Positions 39,801 through 52,440 are shown, numbered from the stretch's first letter. The stretch is 64,000 bases of DNA from Symsagittifera roscoffensis (GCF_963678635.1 NC_087062.1:89689845-89753844); one strand, 5' to 3'. Translations and numbers: made by a program. The notes: generated by a model not told the origin, from the letters alone.

Positions 39801-42574
39801 AAATAGAAAACACAGGCATCGCTTCTTCAAAACGCTCGCACTCCAAATCGGATAAAAGAGCAATCGATATTCTCGAAAACTCTTGTACTTTAGTAGATGG
39901 TCACTATCAAATTGACCTTCTTTGGAAAGAGGATACTGATCTTCCAAATAACCGTTGGCTAGCTGAAAAGCAACTCAACAGCCTCGAATTTCGCCTTAAA
40001 AGTAAACCTGATTTAAGGGAGAAATACCGCGCAACAGTCATCACTGACTTAGAAAAAGGCTTTGTCACCAAAGCAGATGCAAAACATGACACTGCAATCA
40101 AATCTTGGTATTTGCCGCATCATCCAGTGACAAATGTCAACAAACCAGACAAAGTTAGACGAGTCTCAAATGCTTCCAGCATTTTTCAGGGTAAATCCCT
40201 CAACTCGAGTTTGCTCAAAGGGCCCGATCTTTTGTGCAACTTAACAGGTCTCATAATTCGCTTTCGAAAAAATAAAATAGCAATATCTGCTGACATAGAT
40301 GCTATGTTTATGCAAGTGCTAGTCAGCCCAAAGGATAGACCTTTTCTAAGATACCTTTGGAAAGAAAATGGTAAATTAGAAACTCACGAATATACACGAC
40401 ACATTTTCGGTGCCACAGACTCACCATGCGTGGCTTGCTACGCAGTACGACGATGTGCATCAGACAGTAAAAACGACTTTCCTCTGGCTTCTGAAATCAT
40501 TCAACGGAATATCTACATGGATGATTTGTATGTCACTTCGTCAACGGTAGAAGAAGCCCTCCAACAAATGACACAACTACGAGGATCTTTATCTCGAGGT
40601 GGGTTCAACTTGAATAAGTGGAACTCAAACAGTAAACCATTCCTGGATTCAATTGATCCAAATATTTTAGTCAGCCTTAATGATCCAACGCCTAAACATC
40701 AACGAGTTCTCGGTGTTCACTGGAATACCAACACTGACTGCTACTTCATCGATAACAAAAAGTTTGTAAAAATTCTACGTATTGGCATTGCTACGCAACG
40801 GAAACTCCTGAAGTATACCGCTTCTTTATTTGACCCACTCGGAATAGTGGCTCCATTGACAATTCGGATTCGAAAAGTTCTCCAATCTGTTTGGTCACAA
40901 GGTGTTAAGTGGGATACTCCATTAGACACGGATAAACTTCCCGATTTCAAACTTTGGGTAGACGAAATGGAAAATTTCGAAACTGTTTCATTCCAAAGGA
41001 ACTTCTTTGATAAAGAAAACCCTGCTTCAATCCAGCTTCACACGTTTTGTGATTTATCAGAATTCGCTCTCGCTGCTGTTTGCTACCTAAGAATAGTCTA
41101 CAGCGACGGCTCCACATCTTTGAAGTTTATAATAGGAAAGACAAGAGTCGCTCCTATGAAACGTGTTACAATTCCCAATCTCGAGTTGCAAGCTGCAGTA
41201 TATGCTGCCCAACTATCGCTCTTTGTTTCAGAGGAAATTGACCTCAAAGTTGAAAAAACTTATTTCTGGTCTGACAGTACTACTGTTTTGTATTGGCTGC
41301 GAACACCTGAAATACGACACAAAATTTTCGTCGCTAATCGGCTTCAGAAAATTTTAGACGTTTCTAAACCTGAACAGTGGTTTCACGTTCCAACTCTGCT
41401 AAATCCTGCTGACGACGGTACCAGAGGATACATTGCTTTAGAAATGACCTCAAGCTGTCGGTGGCTACTAGGACCGGAATTTCTGTTGAACGATTCTTCT
41501 CAATGGCCTTCACAGGAAAACATTCGGCTTGAGAACATTCCTGTATTCCTTACTTCATTAGAGGCTAAATTTGAGCCTATATTTGACATCAAACGCTTCA
41601 GCAACTGGAAAAGACTAATACGGACAGTTGCATACTGCTTCTTATTCGCAGAAAATCTCAAACGGAAGATCAACAAACAGTCGAAGGTCGATCTTCAACT
41701 CTTGCATCTAACGAAATCGCACTTTCTCATAATTAAAACTGCCCAAAGGACAGATTTTGTCTCTGAAATTTCAGACATCAAAAAAGAAAAACCAATTGAA
41801 GGCAAAAGTAGACTTCGAACATTAGCACCGTTTGTGGACAACTTCGGTATCCTGCGTTCTCGTGGACGTCTCACGCGTGCCCCTATCATGCTATCAGCTA
41901 GATATCCAATCATTCTCGCTGGTGAAAACCCCAATGTTCGCCTGCTGTTAGCTAACATCCATGTTCTACATTCCCACTGCGGAAAGGAACAAGCAATGGC
42001 CATAGCACAGGAAAACTACTGGATTCTTCGCTGCCGCGTTATGCTGAAAAGTATCATACACAGTTGTATACCCTGCAGAAGAATGCAACAACAAGTCGAC
42101 TACCCTCAGATGTCAGATCTTCCAATTGATCGACTGCCATCAAAAAATCATTTTCCTTTTGCAACGACTGGATTGGACTACGTTGGACCTTTTCCCATCA
42201 TCCTTCAAGGAAAACAATACCAAGCGTATATTTTACTGTTCACATGCTTAGTGATCAGAGCTGTGCATCTTGAAATCTCATTAGGACTATCGACAGACAG
42301 CACTCTTCTTTGTATCGGACGCTTTTTTGCCCGGCGAGGAAAACCATCGAAAATGGTTTCTGATTGTGGAACAAGTTTTGTGGGCTCCAATTCTGAGCTG
42401 AAGAAATGTCTAGACAACTTGGAAAAGAACAAAGAATTTGTGGAAAGCATCAATCAGCTGGACGTATCACTCGAATGGAAATTCAACCCTCCTGCGGCCC
42501 CTCATTTTGGTGGTTCTTGGGAACGACTAGTTCAGATATTTAAACTTTCCCTGTACAAAGTCATCGGATCATGA
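39770..42574 (+). CDS. BEL pol: RT, RNase H, integrase core
   Basis: The frame opens at 39770; first ATG 39797; TGA at 42572. Seen (residues from 39797): Pao N-terminal region with DGHYQIDLLWK and LPNNRWLAEKQL; RT with AISADIDAMFMQVLV and IYMDDLYVTS (YMDD ~239); Pao RNase H region with HTFCDLSEFALAAVCYLR (~414) and WSDSTTVLYWLR; integrase finger (HVLHSHCGKEQAMAIA ... CIPCRRMQ, ~720-760), catalytic DYVGPF (~794), SDCGTSFVG (~855) and SWERLVQ (~908). The stop lies 11 codons beyond that WER motif. Together these reverse transcribe and integrate the element. Confidence 0.92.
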   Translation, partial: KKYQKVLNWMKIENTGIASSKRSHSKSDKRAIDILENSCTLVDGHYQIDLLWKEDTDLPNNRWLAEKQLNSLEFRLKSKPDLREKYRATVITDLEKGFVTKADAKHDTAIKSWYLPHHPVTNVNKPDKVRRVSNASSIFQGKSLNSSLLKGPDLLCNLTGLIIRFRKNKIAISADIDAMFMQVLVSPKDRPFLRYLWKENGKLETHEYTRHIFGATDSPCVACYAVRRCASDSKNDFPLASEIIQRNIYMDDLYVTSSTVEEALQQMTQLRGSLSRGGFNLNKWNSNSKPFLDSIDPNILVSLNDPTPKHQRVLGVHWNTNTDCYFIDNKKFVKILRIGIATQRKLLKYTASLFDPLGIVAPLTIRIRKVLQSVWSQGVKWDTPLDTDKLPDFKLWVDEMENFETVSFQRNFFDKENPASIQLHTFCDLSEFALAAVCYLRIVYSDGSTSLKFIIGKTRVAPMKRVTIPNLELQAAVYAAQLSLFVSEEIDLKVEKTYFWSDSTTVLYWLRTPEIRHKIFVANRLQKILDVSKPEQWFHVPTLLNPADDGTRGYIALEMTSSCRWLLGPEFLLNDSSQWPSQENIRLENIPVFLTSLEAKFEPIFDIKRFSNWKRLIRTVAYCFLFAENLKRKINKQSKVDLQLLHLTKSHFLIIKTAQRTDFVSEISDIKKEKPIEGKSRLRTLAPFVDNFGILRSRGRLTRAPIMLSARYPIILAGENPNVRLLLANIHVLHSHCGKEQAMAIAQENYWILRCRVMLKSIIHSCIPCRRMQQQVDYPQMSDLPIDRLPSKNHFPFATTGLDYVGPFPIILQGKQYQAYILLFTCLVIRAVHLEISLGLSTDSTLLCIGRFFARRGKPSKMVSDCGTSFVGSNSELKKCLDNLEKNKEFVESINQLDVSLEWKFNPPAAPHFGGSWERLVQIFKLSLYKVIGS

Positions 42575-43063
42575 ACACTCTCCTATGAAACACTGGCTAC
42601 TTTCACGACCGAAATTGAATCAACCATGAATTCACGACCTTTAACCAATGTGTCTGACGACATCAAAGATGATCTGCCTCTCACTCCCAACCATTTCCTT
42701 CTTGGTCGTGGAACTCCAAATTTACCGCCTGGTATCTTCAAGGACAAGGATTTATCTCTGTCAAAATCATGGAAAGCATCCCAACTACTCGCAGATCACT
42801 TCTGGAATCGCTTTCTTCGAGAGTACTTACCAGGTCAGCAGAAACGATCAAAGTGGACTTCTGCGACTTCCAATTTGCAACCCGACGACATGGTCTGGAT
42901 GTTGGAGGATTTTACACCTCGTGGACTGTGGCCTCTTGCTAAAGTGGTGGAAACCTTTCCTGGACAAGATGGAATAGTCAGCTCAGTGAAGCTGAAAACG
43001 CCAACTGGATTCAAAGTTCGACCTGTGGTCAAATTGAGCCGCGTTTTCCCAGTTTCGCAGTAA
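42575..43063 (+). pseudogene. BEL pol C-terminal remainder (integrase end, DUF5641-type tail)
   Basis: Same frame as pol, directly after the in-frame TGA at 42572-42574. Contains MNSRPLTNVSDD, LTPNHFLLGRG, a DHFWNRFLREYLPG block and PRGLWPLAKVVETFPG with VRPVVKLSRVFP, the standard C-terminal end of BEL/Pao integrase. As it stands it would be made only by stop read-through or not at all. Confidence 0.85.
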
Positions 43064-43317
43064 CCAAGCTCCAAATAGCTAACCAACTAAATAATCACGC
43101 AACTCAGCCTTCAACATATCAACTCGACAAAGATGAACAAATCTACGACTCGTCAATTCAACTAAGACAATCAGCTCAACGATAGACAAACCAAGATGAA
43201 GATGAAAAAGAACAATTTCTGGTTCCCTTATCTACTGGTTCCCTTATCTTTGTATTTTACCGTATCCTTACTATTTTATTCAATACTTTATTTGCAAGCT
43301 CTGCAAATGTGGGCGGG
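43064..43317 (+). other. BEL 3' UTR and G-rich pre-LTR tract
   Basis: Short non-coding end. GTGGGCGGG precedes the right LTR and is the best candidate polypurine-like primer, although it is not pure purine. Confidence 0.5.
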
Positions 43318-43755
43318 TGTTAATTGTAAACAATTAAGGTCACCTTTCTCTCAACTTGACTTTTGACATTACAGCCAAGCTGACTCACACGTTTCTCTCA
43401 ACTTTTCAAAAACAGCATGACTTACAAGGAAATGACAAACTTTCAGGTAAAATAATGTTTCAATTTATACGAAAACTCGGGATTAATATCAACTTTTCTG
43501 AATAACCCCCTTATTAACAGTTCCCCTTTTTCTAACGTTCGCCTTTTAGTATTCCCCGTACCATGTAATATAATATCCCTATTTATGATATTATATTTAC
43601 CTTAGTTTTATCCCTGATTTACTATTGTATTATTTTTCATGTACTTACTCAACTGATGCCCAACTGCATGGAACTCCTTTGACTCAACCCTTAAAACTAC
43701 CCTTACTAACAATTGGTGTACTACTCTCCTCAGGTAATTTACCCAATTATTATAT
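43318..43755 (+). repeat. BEL 3' LTR (438 bp)
   Basis: Same as 34869-35306 by eye. Followed by CATC, the duplicated target bases. Confidence 0.92.
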
Positions 43756-43759
43756 CATC

Positions 43760-44800
43760 ACATCGATCCCTTCTGTTTTCAAGGGTGAAATCTACCCACT
43801 GGTTTATCCTGGGAAGGTTATTGTGACCGTGATATCTTGAGACTACACTTTAGTGAAGAAATCAGAGTGCCTGCCGGATTTATTTAGCTTCAAGCCAGTG
43901 GAGGCCAATTACAAAGCTGACCTTGATTTGGTACCGGTCTGGCACATGCTGGTTTTCAAAGATCAGAACTTCGTTGAGAAGGTGAGGGTCATGGGCGAAA
44001 ACCTGGTACAATATGCCCATAGTTTTCATGAGAAGGAAAATTGCCTGCGAATGGACGAGCGGCTTGCCATCCCGAACACTCTGAGAGCGGCGTTCATTAA
44101 CTGTATACACAATTTTTATCATGGAAAAGCCAGCTTGTATGATGTGGAGCTTGACATACATCTATTTTAGATTCAGATAATTTGGATTCTACAGCGGAGG
44201 GATATAACGAATGCACATCGGCATGTAATAACACAAAAATTATATGACCCAACAAGGACATGAGTATATTATACGACTCTAAGGAACCTAATGAGTGCAT
44301 TCAGACCAAATTCTTAGGCCAAATCAAAGACTTAAACGAATCAGACAAATACGTTTTGATAGCGGTAAATTGTTTTTCGCGTTGACCATCGGCGATGATA
44401 TGTAACACTAATATATCAGATAAGGTTCTAAAAATTGATAACTATATGTATCACAAATTACGGGGTCCTTCGGAAAACCTATATGGACTACGGGTCTAGC
44501 TTCACATCCAGAGCAAATCAAAAACTTCTGTGATGAATTGTGTACTTAGCAATAAAGGATCATAAAGCAATCGATGCGTCGAGCGATTGGTAGTTTGAGC
44601 GCACTAATGGAAGAAAAAAATTGTTTCAATGTATGCGAACGGAAAAAATCTCGGCAAACTGGAATTGGGGCCCTCGGAGCAATAAGATTCGCACAAAAAT
44701 CCTCACTCAACATATCGGCTTTGAATTGCATCATGACCGCTGATCAAACACGGTACTCACAAACTTCAGGCTCTGATCTGTTTAATTAGGCACTGCGTAA
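43760..44800 (+). pseudogene. decayed Ty3/Gypsy integrase
   Basis: The plus frame from about 43853 to 44168 ends in an integrase finger region (MDERLAIPNTLRAAFINCIH, then NFYHGKASLYD), closely parallel to DNRIAIPMCLRKTLLSRLH of the intact Gypsy element on the other strand. Downstream, broken frames still show KYVLIAVNCFSR, a degenerate catalytic block (MDYGSSFTSRANQKL) and a post-core region with many stops. It lies directly beside the BEL right LTR, so BEL appears to have landed at its edge. Confidence 0.65.
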
Positions 44801-45500
44801 GAGAGGGCACTTCGAAGGGGCGGACAATGGCAGAACGGAGCTGCTTTTTAAGCGTATCAAGGAGCGCAACAAGATAAAAAGGCTATAGCATTCAAGCACA
44901 CGATAATCTTGAAACGGTTCTGTGCTCAGAAAACGTGGACTAGCAGAAAATTGAATATTAACTCCAAATGAAGCTGCCCGAAACTTGTACCGAAACGCTT
45001 ATGCTGGCGGAAAATCGAGGAAGATTTAAAGCCAAATCCGAGTGCAGCCAAACTATTGACGAGAAGCGAAAACAAAAATCTTGAATGGCAATTCGGATTG
45101 AGAAACAGAGTTTTAGCCGTCTCTCTTTCCTGGTGGGGTAAAAGCGAGGGAGAAGACCAAAGAGAGCAGACAGAGGACGAGTAAGTCCAATAGCCAGGGT
45201 TAACAACGCCGAGGGAGAAACAAAAAGTCCCGGGGAAACTGGAGACGCGCCCGGGGAGTAGGGACCCAGTAGTCCAGTACCGCACCGCAATTTACTACAG
45301 AGCGAAACGTGCAGCAGGAGGTTATTCCGCAGGTGATTAATATGAACGATCCCAAAATACGGCAAATAAGAAAAAAGCAGGCCAACCGAGAAAGCAGAGA
45401 ATGGTGCCCTATTTTAGTCAGGACTCGAGTCAAGACGAAACGAGCTCGCAAAAATGTTCGAGAAAAAAGACGATTGTTTCAAAGATGTGATTTTTTTGCT
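44801..45500 (+). pseudogene. probable tail of the decayed Gypsy ORF
   Basis: GC-richer than its surroundings (notably 44960-45450) with broken plus-strand frames that are basic and charged. It follows the integrase relic in the same orientation, so it is probably the post-integrase tail and 3' end. The long minus-strand ORFs here (44926-45451) look like shadows of this. Confidence 0.35.
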
Positions 45501-46380
45501 TAATTTTTCAACTTCTTCAAGGTAAATTTCTAAACTACTGAGTAGAGGGATCATCACATATTTGCAAATTATGTTAGTTGAAAGTTTTAGTTCAGCTTAT
45601 GGCTGGTGGACTTCGTGTCTTTGGTGCTTCTAATTGGTACCTATCGGCAGGCACGTCTTGCGTTCTAGGTGCTAGAACAGATTCAGTGTTACTTGAAAGT
45701 TTGAATAACGGAGTCAGTGTTTGTCTGGATTACTTCCTTAAATTATTATATGAGGTGAGCATTTATAACAACCAAAGTTTTAAAAGGTCAGATTCTGGAA
45801 TCTGAATCAAGGATGGATCAAAACTTTTCTTGAGGGGTAAGGGTTTAGGGCGGATTTAAAAAAAAACAATATTTTTGTCGAACTTTTTTTTAAAGTGGAC
45901 CAAATTGTTTCAAGAACTCTCCCAAAACACTATAAAGACGCTATCTAGAACAAATTTTCTGCACCGCAGGCGTTTTTTTTTGAAAAAACAGACCAAAAAG
46001 GCATTTAGGCATTTTCTGAATATTTTTGACATAAAATCAGGATTTTTGAAAGCTCGCTCTCCTCTCATGTTTGGCATACATTGGCGGCAAAGGAGCGTTT
46101 AGAATTATTTCTTGTGTTCCTTAGCCAAAATGGATATCTCAAAACAATACAAATCACTCTTTGTACTGCTTTGTGAATTTTGATTGAGTCACACTACATT
46201 TTTTTTGAAGACGCCTTCGGCGCCGGTCTATACCAAATTTGAGGGGAGCGCGCTTCAAAAAATCCCGACCTTTTGGTAAGTACTTTGCAAAAAAGGCCGA
46301 TATCTCCTGCCCTTAAGGAAGCTACAGGTCCGAATCATTGCTATTTTTGCTCCAGGAGGCGAATAGTGATGTTTTACAGA
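45501..46380. other. gene-free stretch
   Basis: No supported gene. A short ORF at 45578-45805 has no domain. AT-rich with T/A homopolymers. Confidence 0.35.
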
Positions 46381-47940
46381 ACGAATTTTTCTAGGCTAAG
46401 GAGTTTTATGAGGAAGAAATAAGCTATAAGCAACATAAAAACCCTAAAAAAACGTTTTCAGATATTTTATCGGAACAAAAATGGCCACCAATGCTTTTTG
46501 CGGTAGTCACCGTTACCATTTGTCTACAAAATTCTTTTAAATGGTAATGATATATGAAGTAGAAAGTATCCTACCTTGCTAAACTGTTTGTTTCTGACCA
46601 CTGACTTAGAGTAGCACTTCAATCAAAGCAAATGCATCTGATCATCAACTGCTGGATTTGAATTATCAGCAATTGGAGATGCAAAACAAGACTACTCGTA
46701 AATAAGGGCGAAGTCCTGAATGATCCATCTGCCCTCTATCGTCGGTCACAAGCTTTTTTTTAAAAGATACTATAGAATGTTAGAAAAAAAGATTTGGAAA
46801 TTTTTGTAAAATTTTTGATTCTTAGTTTTATCCGCGAAAAGGATTTTTAAGTACCAAAATGTGGTCTAATATGTTTTGGACAATTTCCAACACCAAGTGC
46901 GAAAGTTGGAGTTGTCATTACAATGAAACACGACCGATGGCCTCGCCTCATTCAGTTCGGAAAGTTTTTGTTTGCAAGATAGTTCGCCACACAAAAACAA
47001 ATCCCGTTATGCTTTCAGCATTATGAGTAAAACTTCAAAAAGTTGCAAAAGATAGTCCAGAGCATGGCCAAAATGGCAATTTTTACCACTGAATTATCCA
47101 AAAAGTAAACAAAACTAAAATATTTTTGTGCTTTTGAACTCAATTAGGTGTATGTTTTGTTTTGGTAAAAACTTTTTTATCGCTGGACTTTGAATGAATT
47201 ACAGTGCATTTTTTTCCATAATTGATCTTAAATTATCCTAATTTTTATGGTTACGCACAGTTTTCTATGGTCGACAACCAGAGCAAGTCTGAGAGTTAAC
47301 AGGAGAAATAAAAGAAACCAAGTGATATATAACAACAGGTGGTAACTTTAAGCATTTTGCATATACTAATTTTGAGTACTATAATGCATAATATAGTCAT
47401 TTCGTTTTCAATCAATTGTACATGCTACTAGGATAGTTTTTGTAAAGTAAACAAGAAATTGGCTTTCGATATAAATTATGAAAACTATTCGAAGTATAAC
47501 ACAAAGCGAACCAGCTATTTAACATGAACCTGCCACCTACTGTAATATATCACAAAAAAATTTTATTCATCGCACACCCAGACAAGACTGCTCGTATCGA
47601 GGGGAAGAGGGGGGTTTGGGTTGAGTCCTGAATTTTCAGACTGCCTAAATGGCTTCAAAATTTTTTTTCGAAAACATCAATAAAAAGTTTGCAAAAATTT
47701 CAAAAAAAAGAAGAGTTATTTTTTTGGATTTTATCAAGTACTTCTTCCCACACGCTATGCTAAGTATACAGTGATTTTCTTGCGTTTAACGTAATCATTA
47801 CCCCAAATATTTTGCCTCGAATTCAATTTGGAACAATTTAAAAGCAGATTAAATAGCCGTTCACGTGTTAATAGCTTGGGCTATTTCGCGCGTTTATTGC
47901 CCCAAGTTAGCCAAATTGACAGTTTTTAAATCAAAAAATC
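46380..47940 (+). repeat. interspersed repeat family C, copies 2 and 3
   Basis: 46380-46870 matches the two flanks of the Gypsy insertion (26345-26577 and 34004-34090), including the uninterrupted target TGCCCTCTATCG. 47583-47935 matches 14190-14530: CAAGACTGCTCGTATCGAGG, CCCACACGCTATGC, CGCGCGTTTATTG and CCAAGTTAGCCAAATTGAC. No ORF. Confidence 0.5.
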
Positions 47941-49872
47941 ACAGCAAAATATCTTTTTAATTCTGTATTTCTCATTGAGAGTTGGAAAATTTTGTTTACT
48001 TTAGAAAAATTTAATTCGGAAAAATTGAAAGTCGGAAAAATTTGTTTCCTTCAGAAAAATTTTAGGGTCCTTCAGCCGAAAATGGATATCTGAAAATTGT
48101 ACAAAGGGGACCCTATTAGTCGACAGGGGGTCGAATCCCTGAGAAGGTTGGGGGGTTCCCGCCACTCCCGCCCGCACTCCTCAAATCCGCTGGTGGCTAC
48201 AACTGTTTTCTTCTCTCAAGACAACTACATTTTGAATATAAAATACAGACATCTATTCAATTGACGAGTTCCGATCCTCTCTAAGGGCTTTTTTACAATG
48301 ATGGCTTATTAATTAGGTGACTGACTAATAAATTGATTTTCTTAGATCTAAAACACTACAAATATTTACGTTTTTTGCCTAAAATTACTTTGCTGCAGTG
48401 AAAGGTTTGAGAAAGCATGCCAAAAAGGCGTTTTGGGTGCATTTAGGTGTTTTTTTTTGCAAAAAATGCGCCGCCTTTAACTCAGATTTTGGTTTTTCAA
48501 ACTAGCATTGTCAAGTAAGCGTGAAATCTTTCAAAAAATGGCTCCAAATTACCGAATTATCTATTTATAATTTCTTGGCAATTCAATTTGGTCTTCTTCC
48601 TCCTTCAGAGTTTGAACCGTAGAAGTAAATTTAGATCAAAATAGACACCTGATTGGTTTGACATATGATTGATATTTGCGAGAGCAGTTCAAAAACAAAT
48701 TCCATCGCATATCGAGACCAAAGTCTCCAATTTTGAACAAATTAAACGAATTTTATACAAGAACGGGTACTTTTTTTCAGCTTGACCTGATGTTGACAAA
48801 TAAGTTGTTTAAACAAACTCATCGCAAACAAACATTCTGATTGTAACCGCAAAGTTCGATTTGAGCAACCAGTTCAGCAAAAAAACAGATTTCAATCCAG
48901 TTACTCAGATTCAAAGTCAAATTCAACCATTATCTCAATATATTCGAAAATTCTTTTGCTGGGATATAAGTTAAAAGCTCATTTTTTCTGGTTCCGATCT
49001 GCAGATAATACTACAGATTTCGCGATCTTTTTAAGAAAAAGAAACTCCAGTAGATACTTTCAGTCTTCAAGAACTGTAAGAATAGTAGGATGCCGACCAC
49101 CGACTATTCAGACCTACAGGGAATTGACGCCAACCTCGTTTTGACAACGACAGGCTTCTGGTACTGAGAGGCAAATCTATTCCTAGATGGAATGAAACTC
49201 GAAGTCATCATCTACTATGAATGACCAAGCAAACCCATACACAAATAGCAGACTAGCCACAAACACTCAAAACTAACTTTGCAGATGATTAAATAGTTGT
49301 AGTTTTTAAATAGATGAAATAGTTTTACTTTCAGAAATTGTTTTTATCGATTACTTTTTGCAAAAGTATAATCCAACAAGGATAGCCGGTTGGTGTGCAA
49401 GTAACACATAATGTTCCGATCACCTTGTTTTAGAAAAAAAATTCAAAAATATAGAAAAGTTTAAAACTATTCCGATAACTTTATTTTAACTAAAAGGCAA
49501 CTGAAATATATTAAAAACTGCAAGAAAGACAAGTGACATCGCTAAAATAAACTTAAAATTGTATAAATGCTGTTACAATTTTGGTTCAACCTCTGAATTT
49601 TCATAAGAAAGAATTCGTCAATTTTCGTCTAATTCAGTCTGAAAAATAAAAGATTTTCCGAGCTCTCACAAAGCACTAAAAAGACCCTGTTTTGACCAAA
49701 TTTTCTGCACCGCAGGCAAAAATTTGAAAAAAAAAAAACACCGAAAAAGACGTTTTAGGCGCTTTTTGGAAAATTTTGACCAAAAAAACGCGTTTTTGTT
49801 TTGGCGCGCGCTCCACCTCAAAACAAGTATATACTAAAACTTACCCCCTCTGAATCCGCTCCTGCTTGGCCC
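47941..49872. other. gene-free stretch
   Basis: AT-rich with no supported coding sequence. A short B-box-like patch (GGGTCGAATCCC near 48129) hints at another tRNA-derived fragment. Confidence 0.3.
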
Positions 49873-52440
49873 TCCTACGACCTTTCTTAAAGTAGTCGTA
49901 ATTAGTTGATAAAAAACAGACCCTAAGCCATACTTCTCTTCAGTCACTTTTAATGACGTGGTCGGAATAAAATGGGTAGATGGTTAATGTGTATGCAGCA
50001 CATGATGTTCCGATCACAACTGTCATGGCAAAAAACCACGTTTCAAAAGATATTTTCAGAAAAAAAAATAACATTTTGAATAGCATTTAAAGTGGAGACC
50101 AGTTTCTCTTATCACGGAGGCTTTCTATTGAATTTTGTTTCAAAAAAAGGCTTTACTACGAAAAAAACTTGTTCCACATGATTCCAGATTTAGTAAAAAA
50201 TGCAAATTGTCAAGGCCAAAGTCCTTTTTTTTACCAAAACTAGGGCAAAACAATTTATGCAAGTGCTATCCCCGAAACAATTTCTTCAGCTTTCCTTGTA
50301 ATTCCGAAAAAAAATCCAAAAATTTGGTCAAAAATCCCTCACACTGAAATTTTCGAAGGTTGCAAACCGCCCAGTGAGGTGAAGAAGAGACAAACCGACT
50401 ATCTTAGCACACAAGGTGTTAACTGGTCTATCAATTGCTAACAAATTTGAAAATCGGTAAGCAATCGAGAAAATTTGAAATTTTTGTGAAAAAAGCAAAA
50501 ATGTTTTTAAGTGTCTCATTCATTCATTTTTTTAATACTTGTTCTTTATCAAATAGGAACTATTCATCTATGAATCACTGATGGAAATACAAAATTATCG
50601 AGCAAAAGCTAACCCGATGCAAAAAACCAAACTCACCCAAATACTTCGCACCTTCATCTGCAACTTACGTTGGAAAAAAGGATACCATAAAATGACACTA
50701 AGTTACGCATGTATAAAGTTAATTTTTTTAATGTTCATTCCACATTGAAGCAGGCAGAAACTTTTTAAAACTAGCCTTAAGACTATGCATTGTTAATAAC
50801 TTGTATAAAATAAGTTTCATTGTCCTAAAAACGGTTTGAATCAAAAAATAAAACTGAGTCGAGGCGCGTCTTCACACGATTCGCGATACAGCCAAAACCT
50901 TGTGTTGTAACACTTTGTAAAGAAATACAAAACAATTTATTTTCTGGAAAATTAAGCTGCAAAATAATTTGAATAAGGTCGGAAAAACACCATCTTAAAA
51001 AGTTCTTTCCTTCGTATCAGATGACTTGATTTTCATACGCCTCCCCCCCCCACGCTAAATCCACCCCTACGACCTCTTTTGAAGTAGTCAAAGTTGGTAG
51101 TTTAAAAACAAACTCAACGCCATAATTCGCTTCAGTCAATTTTAATGGCGTGGTCCGAAAAACAAGGGTAGATGGTTTCTGTGTATGCAGCACATGGTGT
51201 TTCGATCAAAACTGTCATGGCAAAAAAAACACGTTTCAAAAATTATTTTCAGGAAAAAAATAACATTTTGAATAGCATTTGAAGTGGAGACCAGTTTCTC
51301 TATCACGGAGGCTTTTTATTGAATTTTGTTTAAAAAAAAGGCTTTACTACGAAAAAAAACTTGTTCCACATGATTCCAGATTTAGCAAAAAATGCAAATT
51401 ATCAAAGCCAAAGTCATTTTTTCACCAAAATTAGGGCAAAACAATTTATGCAAGTGCTATCCCCGAAACAATTTCTTCAGCTTTCATTGTAATTCCGAGG
51501 AAAAAATCTAAAAGTTTGGTCAAAAATCTCTCACACTGAAATTTTCGAAGGTTGCAGACCGCCAGGTGAAGTGAAAAATAGACAAACCGACTATCTTAGC
51601 ACACAAGGTGTTAACTGGTCTATCAATTGCTATCAAATTTGAAAATCGGTAGGCAATCAAGAAAACTTGAAATTTTTGTGTCTTATTCATTCATTTTTTT
51701 ATTATTTGTTCTTTATCAAATAGGAATTATTCATCAATGAATCACTGATGAAAATACAAAATTATCGAGCAAAAGCTAACCAGATGCAAAAAACCAAACT
51801 CACCCAAATACTTCGCACCTTCATCTGCAACTTAGGTTGGAAAAAAGGATACCATAAAATGACACTACGTTACGCATGTATAAAGTTAATTTTTTTAATG
51901 TTCATTCCACATTGAAGCAGGGAGAAACTTTTTAAAACTAGCCTTAAGACTATGCATTGTTAATAACTTCTATAAAATAAGTTTCATTGTCCTAAAAACG
52001 GTTTGAATCAAAAAATAAAAGTGAGTCGAGGCGCGTCTTCACATCATTCGCGATACAGCCAAAACCTTGTGTTGTAACACTTTGTAAAGAAATATAAACG
52101 ATTTTTTTTTCTGGAAGTTTTGAGCTGCAAAATAATTTGAATAAGGTCGGAAAAACACCATCTTAAAAAGTTCTTTCCTTCGTATCAGATGACTTGATTT
52201 TCATACGCCTCCCCCCCCCCCCCACGCTAAATCCACCCCTACGACCTCTTTTGAAGTAGTCAAAGTTGGTAGTTAAAAAACAGACTCAACGCCATAGTTC
52301 CCTTCAGTCAATTTTAATGGCGTGGTCCGAAAAACAAGGGTAGATGGTTTCTGTGTATGCAGCACATAATGTTCCGATCACAACTTTCATGACAAAAAGC
52401 ATGTCTAAAAAACTTTTTTTTTCGGGAAAAAGCACTATGA
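49873..52440 (+). repeat. tandem duplication, 1.17-1.19 kb period, two copies plus a partial third
   Basis: Anchor CCTACGACCT starts copies at 49873, 51065 and 52237, so periods are 1192 and 1172 bp. Long stretches are nearly the same (for example 'cactgatg' to 'aaaatgacac', and CTTCGCACCTTCATCTGCAA in both). The second and third starts follow C-runs. The copies include a family B-like piece (GTCGAGGCGCGTCTTCACA). No ORF is conserved between copies. Confidence 0.8.

Larger units (their letters stand above)
34869..43755 (+). mobile_element. BEL/Pao LTR retrotransposon, young, nearly intact
   Basis: An 8.9 kb plus-strand element: two 438 bp LTRs (TGTTAATT...TTATAT) that read the same by eye, primer-binding site, a very long (2.1 kb) hairpin-filled leader, gag-protease ORF, pol ORF in the -1 frame and a C-terminal pol remainder after one in-frame TGA. 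Domain content (DUF1759-type Gag, DSGS protease, RT with YMDD, RNase H, integrase, DUF5641-type tail) is that of BEL/Pao. Confidence 0.93.

Noticed and set aside
44926-45451. Minus-strand ORFs of 83-135 codons
   Set aside because: They overlap the decayed plus-strand Gypsy tail in opposite frames and have no recognisable domain or splice context.
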